This document shows, piece by piece, positions 56,350-61,905 of a stretch of DNA of 61,905 bases. The notes below the pieces were generated by a model. That model was not told the DNA's origin and ran no database searches. It was given only the letters and a program-made list of their open reading frames with translations. Each line of letters begins with the position of its first letter. Positions within the stretch are counted from its first letter, which is position 1. Position numbers and translations under genes: made by a program. Source of the DNA: Schlesneria paludicola DSM 18645 (GTDB lineage Bacteria > Planctomycetota > Planctomycetia > Planctomycetales > Planctomycetaceae); NCBI GenBank assembly GCA_945876035.1, contig CAMCMU010000029.1, positions 1-61,905 of the forward strand, written 5' to 3'.

Positions 56350-57213
56350 TCAGTCCATCTCCGCCACGACAGGATTCGAGAGAATGCCAACGTCTTCAAT
56401 CTCAACCTCCATCCGGTCACCCGGTTTGATGAACACCGGCGGCTTGCGGGCCGCCCCGACTCCCGGCGGCGTTCCTGTAAAAAGGAGGTCTCCAGGATGC
56501 AACGTGACCAACGTTGAAACATGGACGATCAATTCTTCGATGCTGAAGATCCATTCTCGCGTCGTCGAGGCTTGCATCGTGACACCGTTCAATCGCAAGC
56601 CAATTTTCAGGTTGGTGGGATCCACTTCGTCTGCAGTGACCAAATAGGGGCCCGTCGGTGCAAACGTGTCCGGCGTTTTTCCCAGCAACCATTGCCCACC
56701 CGGTCGTCCCTTTTGCCAGTCACGAGCGGAGACATCGTTGCCCACAGTATAACCCGCGACGTACTGCATGGCGGATTGCTTGCAAATTCTCTTTCCGCGT
56801 TTGCCAATGACAACCACAAGTTCAGCCTCGTAATCAACTTCATGAGCCGCGTGTGGCACGACGACGGCATCTTCTGGGCCGATGATGGCCTGTGGAAACT
56901 TGTTGAACACCACCGGTTCGGAGGGAATGGGCGAGTTGGTTTCAATCGCATGATCACGATAGTTCAGACCAATGCAGATCACTTTTCCTGGATCGGAAAG
57001 GGGAGCTTGTAACCGTCCCGTCACAAATGGGCCCTTTGCCAAGCCAACGGCCAAAGCCGATGCGGCCCTCATCAGACCTTGATCGGCGGCAAGAATCGCC
57101 TTCATCGTCTGCGGAAGATTCGGATCCACGTCGCACAGATCGACAAATCGACCATCCAGAGCCAATCCGACAACGCGAAGCCCATTTTCCGTTTGAAGTG
57201 TTGCCAATCGCAT
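56350..57213 (-). CDS. Fumarylacetoacetate hydrolase family protein
   Basis: This 287-residue enzyme belongs to the FAH superfamily, whose members cleave or decarboxylate beta-keto acids. The N-terminal [17 protein letters not shown] domain, [10 protein letters not shown], the metal-binding region [27 protein letters not shown], and [13 protein letters not shown] motifs are all typical. The ATG at 57213 follows CAGGTGG. With an aldehyde dehydrogenase 590 bp upstream on the same strand, a role in sugar-acid or aromatic ring-cleavage catabolism is likely; diketo-deoxy sugar acid hydrolysis is a reasonable guess, not proven. Confidence 0.9.
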   Translation of the reverse strand: MRLATLQTENGLRVVGLALDGRFVDLCDVDPNLPQTMKAILAADQGLMRAASALAVGLAKGPFVTGRLQAPLSDPGKVICIGLNYRDHAIETNSPIPSEPVVFNKFPQAIIGPEDAVVVPHAAHEVDYEAELVVVIGKRGKRICKQSAMQYVAGYTVGNDVSARDWQKGRPGGQWLLGKTPDTFAPTGPYLVTADEVDPTNLKIGLRLNGVTMQASTTREWIFSIEELIVHVSTLVTLHPGDLLFTGTPPGVGAARKPPVFIKPGDRMEVEIEDVGILSNPVVAEMD

Positions 57214-57803
57214 GAACGACCACCTGAAAAGACTCAGCAATCAAGTTAATTTTGACGGATCTTCATGAGCGACTATCCGCATTGACGTCACCGTGAGATG
57301 ACTGAAACGTTCGCCAACACCGGCTGTGTCTGAACACGCGGGAAACGTCGCTTCTCGGCTTGAAGAGACGCAGGCCCCCAAGACAATTCCGCATCACAAA
57401 TTCTTCGTGGTGTTCGCCGATTTCTAGAACTCGTCAATGCTCAACGCCTAGGCCGGAAAATTGACCTTGATTGAGAGCGAATCAACATCGCTAGTCTCTC
57501 ATAAAACGTGTTCCCGGCCCAGTGGCTCATCAAGACGAAGAGGAAACTGCGACTCCTGCCAAGACACGTCTGCCGGAAGCAACCCATTTCAGAAACATGC
57601 AGCGGACGTTCCTTCGCGCATCGCGGATGGCAACACTGATCCTGCGGAACACCACGGCAAAATCCCGCTCCCCTTCCACGGGCTCGCCTTGAGCTGACAG
57701 ACCCTGTGTCCGCCAAAATTTTTGGGAACGGGGTTTCGTTGGCGGTTGAAACCGCTTCGACGAAGAGTGTTTCTGAAACACGAATCCAATTTCCGGTAAC
57801 CTG
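57214..57803. other. Spacer with a cluster of short palindromes
   Basis: This 590-bp spacer separates the aldehyde dehydrogenase stop from the FAH-type gene. Four palindromes crowd the first 65 bp after the dehydrogenase stop and are listed separately. No gene is seen. Confidence 0.4.
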
Positions 57804-57807
57804 TTAC
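57742..57807. repeat. Cluster of four short palindromes
   Basis: In order: GCGGTT-GA-AACCGC (57742-57755), CTTCG-A-CGAAG (57755-57765), GTGTTTC-T-GAAACAC (57767-57781) and GTAAC-CT-GTTAC (57796-57807). The last overlaps the end of the aldehyde dehydrogenase gene. Each has a perfect stem but loops of only one or two bases, so protein-binding sites are more likely than terminator hairpins. Confidence 0.6.
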
Positions 57808-59309
57808 AGGGGGCGAACGACCGAGATCGGACGAAGATAATCATTCAGCGTATCTGGACTGACGACCCCACCACCCATTCCACTCTTGCCGACACCGCCG
57901 TACGGCACTCCGTGAACGACGACGTTGTGAGCGTTGATCCAGCCATTGCCGGCAACGAACGCTTCCGCCACGCGGGCACAGCGTTGCAAGTCTTTGGACC
58001 AAACACTGTTCCCGAGTCCGTATTCTGTATCGTTGGCCAGTCGCACACCGTCCTCTTCAGACGAAAACGGTGCCAGAAATGCAACCGGCCCAAAAATTTC
58101 TTCGCGAGCCGCCACATTGTTCAGTGAGCCGGCCAACAGTGCTGGCTTCACATAAAATCCCTTCTTGCCTGGAACGTGGGCCTCTCCGCCTTCCAGAAGC
58201 AGATCCGCACCATCGGCTACCCCCTTTTTCAGGTAGCTCAAAACTCGAGTGCGTTGCTTGCTACTGACCACCGGACCCATTTGCGCCTTGCTGTCCATTT
58301 GATAGCCCACCTGCACAGACTTCATACGAGTCACACACTCCCCCACGAAATCGTCGTAGATGTCGCTTTGAATCAGCCAGCGAGTCGCATCACAACAGAC
58401 TTGCCCGCTGTGAAAGGTAATCGCTTGCACAAGCTTCTCAGCCGTTTGCTGAATATCAACATCGTTGAAAATAACGGCAGCTCCTTTACCTCCCAGTTCG
58501 CATTTGACAGGAATCAAATTTCGACCGGCCGCCTCAGCCACCATCCGGCCAACCTCGGGGGAACCCGTGAAACTCATTCGGCGAAACTTCGGATTTTGAG
58601 AAATTGCGGCTCCGGCCGTTTCTCCAAGCCCAGTAACAACATTCAGAACACCCTCGGGCAAAAGGTCCAGTTCTTGAATGATGCGGCACAGGTACAGGGA
58701 GGAGAGTGGCGTATCTTCCGCAGGTTTCAGCACACAGGTATTTCCCGCGGCAAGAGCAGGAGCGAGTCCCCAGCCCGCCAGAAGGAACGGAAAATTCCAA
58801 GGGATAATGAACCCACAGGGACCCCATGGCTTACGAGAGACCCAGGCTTCATGATTCTTCACCGCAATGACCTGTCGATAGTTGACGGCCTGAGACAGGT
58901 CGGCAAAGTAGCGAAAAGTATCAATGAAATTCTGAACGTCACCAAGAGCCTGATTGTAGATTTTCCCGCAGTCCAGTGACTCGACTGCGGCGAAATCGGC
59001 CTTACGTGTCTCTACGGCATCAGCAATCCGGTGCAGACACGCCGCACGTTCCGCGACCTGCATCTTCGCCCAACCGCTTTTTTGAAAAGCGTGATCGGCC
59101 ACGCCGACGGCTTTGTCAACGTCCGCTTTCTTGAAACTCGTCACCGTTGCAATCTTTTCAGCCGAACCGGGATCTACAACATCAAATGTCTGATTGTCCT
59201 CTGCTTCCACCCAGCCACCACCCACAAAGGATTTATGGAGCGGTGTGGCCAAAAATTTAAGCACCGCAGCGGAGACTTCAACAGATTGCTCAACGGGGGA
59301 CGTCGACAT
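57804..59309 (-). CDS. NAD(P)-dependent aldehyde dehydrogenase
   Basis: This 501-residue enzyme oxidises an aldehyde to its acid. Catalytic parts are all present: Asn172 in PWNFPF, the general base Glu271 in ELGGKGA, and Cys305 in GQVCCDATR; FTGSPEVGR is the cofactor-binding loop. The C-terminal PYGGVGKSGMGG is also typical. It resembles the betaine-aldehyde/indoleacetaldehyde branch of the ALDH superfamily, but the substrate cannot be fixed. AAGGATT precedes the ATG. The FAH-type gene downstream may share its pathway. A 16-bp-stem palindrome lies upstream. Confidence 0.92.
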   Translation of the reverse strand: MSTSPVEQSVEVSAAVLKFLATPLHKSFVGGGWVEAEDNQTFDVVDPGSAEKIATVTSFKKADVDKAVGVADHAFQKSGWAKMQVAERAACLHRIADAVETRKADFAAVESLDCGKIYNQALGDVQNFIDTFRYFADLSQAVNYRQVIAVKNHEAWVSRKPWGPCGFIIPWNFPFLLAGWGLAPALAAGNTCVLKPAEDTPLSSLYLCRIIQELDLLPEGVLNVVTGLGETAGAAISQNPKFRRMSFTGSPEVGRMVAEAAGRNLIPVKCELGGKGAAVIFNDVDIQQTAEKLVQAITFHSGQVCCDATRWLIQSDIYDDFVGECVTRMKSVQVGYQMDSKAQMGPVVSSKQRTRVLSYLKKGVADGADLLLEGGEAHVPGKKGFYVKPALLAGSLNNVAAREEIFGPVAFLAPFSSEEDGVRLANDTEYGLGNSVWSKDLQRCARVAEAFVAGNGWINAHNVVVHGVPYGGVGKSGMGGGVVSPDTLNDYLRPISVVRPL

Positions 59310-59706
59310 CAGAAAAATCCTTGAGTTGGTCGGAACATATCAGGCAAACACAGAGGGCAGAATGGCACAGGCAAGCGAAACCGATGAGGCCCAAATTGCG
59401 TACCAATAATATCACTATCAGCGTGGGGATCATCGCTCAACGCATCAGATCAATGCGTCGACAATACACAACTTAATGTTGGTTGTGAATTGATTGGGGA
59501 ATAAATCGGTCCGCACGATTCAACAGAAGCAATCCGAATACCTGTCGAGATTCGGATTGCTTCTGAGGTGATTTTCGGCAGCGGTATACGGCTCTGTTTT
59601 TCATCGCAAACAGTGAACGTTGCTGATGTGGACGGACCTTCATCAAGGATGAAAAACCTTCCAAGGCGGTGGTGTCGCTTGAAACCACTCTCTTGAGCGA
59701 CGAGTC
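59310..59706. other. Spacer with strong palindrome
   Basis: The 397-bp spacer between the histidine kinase stop and the dehydrogenase start carries the palindrome at 59524-59565. Nothing else is recognised. Confidence 0.4.
59524..59565. repeat. 16-bp perfect inverted repeat
   Basis: Arms CAGAAGCAATCCGAAT (59524-59539) and ATTCGGATTGCTTCTG (59550-59565) are perfectly complementary around a ten-base loop. It lies 142 bp past the histidine kinase stop and 215 bp before the aldehyde dehydrogenase ATG. No T-tract follows on either strand, so an intrinsic terminator is not a good fit; a structured RNA or regulator site is more likely. Confidence 0.85.
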
Positions 59707-60513
59707 TCATCCCACTTTTTGAAGCGGCTTGGTCTTGATCGCGGCGACGGCCGTGACAAGTGGAAACTTGAGAGTAAATGTGGTTCCCGTCCCAACCGCG
59801 CTGTCCACTCGAATCCGACCCCCATGCGATTCCATCACATCTCGTGCGAGTGAAAGACCCAGACCCGTGCCGCCCTGACCTTGTGTGTCTGCCACTTTTG
59901 TGGTGAAGAACGGTTCAAAAATCTTGCGTAACTTTTCGGCGGGTATCCCACAACCGGTGTCGCTGACACTGATCTCTGCATGACACGACTCGTCGTTGGA
60001 ACGAACACCGATTTTTAGCCGACCGCCAGACTCCATGACCTGTCGTGCATTCACGATCAAATTGAGCAGGACTTGCTGTACTTGTCCCGAGTTGACGTTG
60101 GCCAAGGTCGGATTGGCAAATTCCGTGACCAAGTCGATACGAAATCGCTGCAAATCCTTTTCCACAAGAACCAAAACATCTTCGACCAGCACGACGAGGT
60201 TCATGGCTTCACGCCGGTCAGACTGCTGACGAGAATAAGACAACATCCCGGTCGTGATTTTGGCCGCCCTCTGTCCTGCAAGAAGGATCTTGTCGAAGGC
60301 CTTGTCGCGAGTCGCGGCATCTTTGTGACGGACACCCATTTTGGCATAGTTGATCACGGTCGTGAGGATGTTATTGAATTCATGTGTGATGGAAGCCGCA
60401 AGCACGCCAACAGAACTCATCTTCTGAGCCTGAAGTAATTGTTGATGCATGAGCTGTAATTTTTGCTCAAGCTCAACAATTTTCTTGACCTGACGATCCT
60501 CAGTATCAGTCAT
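59707..60513 (-). CDS. Soluble sensor histidine kinase
   Basis: This 268-residue kinase has no membrane segment. An N-terminal coiled coil (residues 8-32, KKIVELEQKLQLMHQQLLQAQ-type heptads) leads to the H-box SITHEFNNIL with phospho-accepting His44, then the ATPase domain: N-box QVLLNLIVNARQ, G1 DTGCGIP, F-box FEPFFTTK and G2 GGTGLGLS. It is of the NtrB/HWE-unlike, HisKA type. GAGGGATT precedes the ATG. No response regulator is adjacent, so it is an orphan; the signal would have to come through a partner protein or another domain acting on the coiled coil. Confidence 0.93.
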   Translation of the reverse strand: MTDTEDRQVKKIVELEQKLQLMHQQLLQAQKMSSVGVLAASITHEFNNILTTVINYAKMGVRHKDAATRDKAFDKILLAGQRAAKITTGMLSYSRQQSDRREAMNLVVLVEDVLVLVEKDLQRFRIDLVTEFANPTLANVNSGQVQQVLLNLIVNARQVMESGGRLKIGVRSNDESCHAEISVSDTGCGIPAEKLRKIFEPFFTTKVADTQGQGGTGLGLSLARDVMESHGGRIRVDSAVGTGTTFTLKFPLVTAVAAIKTKPLQKVG

Positions 60514-60792
60514 CCGAATCCCTCATCTGTGTTGCCGCCGGAATGGATTTCGGCATGCGTGTTCCGAATCAATCCTTGGGGACTATCGGACTGAAACCTG
60601 AAGTGACTTCACGTTTCAGCCGGCCTCCCGAAAAATCGACAAACATCGCTCGCCACATGGTTAACATGCGGAGAGAATGGGACTCTGCGTGGACGGGGAG
60701 GCCTGGAAGCAGCAGGTAGCTGTCTGGAAAAACGCCTGCTGACAGTCCGGAAGGAAACGGGGTGGAGACATTCGTGTCCTGATTTCGACGAG
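60514..60792. other. Intergenic region with inverted repeats
   Basis: Within these 279 bp between the His-rich lipoprotein gene and the kinase gene (same strand) two structures stand out: an imperfect repeat CTGAAAC...GTTTCAG at 60591-60619 with an inner GAAGT/ACTTC pair, and CAGCAGG/CCTGCTG at 60710-60741, which overlaps an alternative CTGTC/GACAG pair. They could terminate the first gene or regulate the second. Confidence 0.55.
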
Positions 60793-61377
60793 TTATTTTG
60801 TTTCGCCGTCGGTCTTCGGGACATCGGCCTCGATCGCCGTTTTTGCCGGTTTTTCATGACCTGTATGCTCCGAATGGGCCTGCTCAATGTGCATGTCGAT
60901 GTGTCCCGTATAGGGTTTGTCGTCGATCTGGATTTTCAAATCCGCGTGCAAAAGTTTTGCGTCCAAAATTTCATGAACGATCGATTCATCGACGATCTCA
61001 AAGAGGGATGTTTTTCCTTCTCCAACACCTTCTTGAGGGACGGGCTTCAGCATCCAAGGATTTTTTCCATGACTCGCAACAGCGACTTCTTGTGCCACTG
61101 TTCCTTGAGGCGTTTTTGCATCCTTGCCTAACACAAAAACTCGCAGCGTATGCTGGTCGGCATCGAGCACAACTTCGGCGTGAAACTCTTCATCCCCAAG
61201 TTCCACCAAACTACCGCCATGCGGGCCTTTGGCACTATGGTCGTGAGCGTGGGCGTGGTCGGCCGGTGCTTTTTTGATTTCGCTAGCCGGCTTGTACCCA
61301 GAATCCGTCCCTCCACATCCGATCACAAAGCAGATCATTGCCGAGAAAAATACAATCACTGCACTCGTTTGTCTCAT
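60793..61377 (-). CDS. His-rich lipoprotein, likely metal-binding
   Basis: This 194-residue lipoprotein has lipobox V-I-G-C with Cys21. The mature protein begins with a His-rich stretch, H-A-H-A-H-D-H at residues 41-47, followed by KGPHGGSLVELGDEEFHAEV. The GPHGG motif also occurs in periplasmic metal-efflux adaptors, so divalent-metal binding is likely by analogy. A second His-rich stretch (IDMHIEQAHSEHTGHE) is near the C-terminus. AAAGGAAA precedes the ATG. The histidine kinase gene follows 279 bp downstream on the same strand; a metal-sensing partnership is possible but unproven. Confidence 0.85.
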   Translation of the reverse strand: MRQTSAVIVFFSAMICFVIGCGGTDSGYKPASEIKKAPADHAHAHDHSAKGPHGGSLVELGDEEFHAEVVLDADQHTLRVFVLGKDAKTPQGTVAQEVAVASHGKNPWMLKPVPQEGVGEGKTSLFEIVDESIVHEILDAKLLHADLKIQIDDKPYTGHIDMHIEQAHSEHTGHEKPAKTAIEADVPKTDGETK

Positions 61378-61905
61378 CTGACGAATTTCCTTTCGTGTTC
61401 ACTCGAACACATGTCTGCCAAAAAACACTCCACCGGCGAAGAGAGATCGTTTCGCATTATTGACACTTCGCAGATCGTGGACAACCCCCATGCGTTGTGT
61501 TTGAGACTCGTTAAGCACAATCGTCGCATCGACCGTGCAGCGGTCAACCGAATTCCACGATCTCGACTCATGCGGATTCCGTCAAATCACCACCGCCAAT
61601 GATCTCCTCCGTATTCGTTCCAAATGATTGCCAACAGAAAACACCGTAAGTGTTCTCAATTCTCTGCCCCCACCACATTCAATCCTGTTCGAAGTCTGTT
61701 TCCCGTTTCGTTAATTTCTCGTCCATTTTTTCAAATTTTTCTGCTAAACGTTCTAACCCGCATTATTCATGCATTGGTTCAGTGGCCGGTTTTTTCGTGT
61801 GCGCAGCGCATGGAGACTGGTGGGGAGTCTTGGAGGTTGGGGTCTGCGCGGAGGTTCCCCCTCCCCAAGGGTTGTTCAGCGGTGATGTCGGGGTCTGGGC
61901 AGCGC
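61378..61905. other. Right-edge spacer
   Basis: No gene can be supported in this 528-bp stretch at the window edge. A 38-codon open frame at 61769-61885 (plus strand) has no recognisable features. The far end is G-rich. Confidence 0.35.

Noticed and set aside
60700-60765. Resemblance to the SRP RNA core (CCGGAAGGAA)
   Set aside because: The conserved AGCAGC that should follow is missing and the pairing of the flanks does not give an SRP helix.
61769-61885. 38-codon open frame at the right edge
   Set aside because: Only Gly/Arg-rich sequence with no motif; likely chance in a G-rich stretch.
1-61905. CRISPR array, prophage, insertion sequence or toxin-antitoxin genes
   Set aside because: No evenly spaced direct repeats, integrase, transposase, terminal inverted repeats or recognisable toxin pairs were seen anywhere in the window.

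Overview
This window most likely comes from a planctomycete (Planctomycetales, Planctomycetaceae-like). This is inferred from gene content: a DUF1501 twin-arginine protein, two adjacent DUF3299 proteins, a DUF2079 membrane protein, a planctomycete-style MnmA with a long insertion and QGCCSASDAADARR core, a giant secretin-like protein, long multi-domain hypotheticals, several TTG/GTG starts, and loosely packed genes with many gaps of 0.3-1.2 kb. No rRNA, complete tRNA, CRISPR array, phage gene, transposase or IS was seen. It reads as ordinary chromosome.

Left part (1-11.5 kb): a Tat-exported hypothetical, convergent and slightly overlapping with rlmN; a proline-rich lipoprotein; a TolC-family outer-membrane lipoprotein; tadA; the ABC-F translation factor ettA; and an unusual protein joining TPR-like repeats to two RNA polymerase alpha-CTD domains. 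rlmN, tadA, ettA and, further on, pcnB, mnmA, pyrE and ribE form a scattered translation and core-metabolism set.

11.5-27 kb: a decayed yhdT-like/sodium:solute symporter pair (frameshifts at homopolymers, an in-frame TGA, a 24-bp duplication), a DedA protein, an Nramp-like transporter with an EF-hand-like loop, the 1777-residue secretin-like protein with its terminator, the DUF3299 pair, and a multi-zinc-ribbon protein.

27-40 kb: minus-strand metX, a UxaA-type dehydratase, pcnB and an MFS transporter; then a secreted hypothetical, ribE, a secreted gluzincin-like metalloprotease with a LecA-like C-terminus, and an HlyD-type adaptor. 40-53 kb: DUF1501, a large MMPL/RND exporter, mnmA overlapping its end, a second Nramp-like carrier, pyrE, a nucleoside-type MFS carrier, and a 1.1-kb gap with a possible cytochrome c remnant.

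Right end (53-61.9 kb): a DUF2079 membrane protein, an FAA-hydrolase and an aldehyde dehydrogenase (plausibly sugar-acid or keto-acid catabolism), a soluble orphan histidine kinase, and a His-rich lipoprotein. The spacers here hold several strong inverted repeats. The most interesting points are the TPR/alpha-CTD fusion, the decaying symporter operon, the recently duplicated repeats in the secretin-like protein, the non-canonical Nramp-like carriers, and the 16-bp-stem palindrome between the kinase and dehydrogenase genes.
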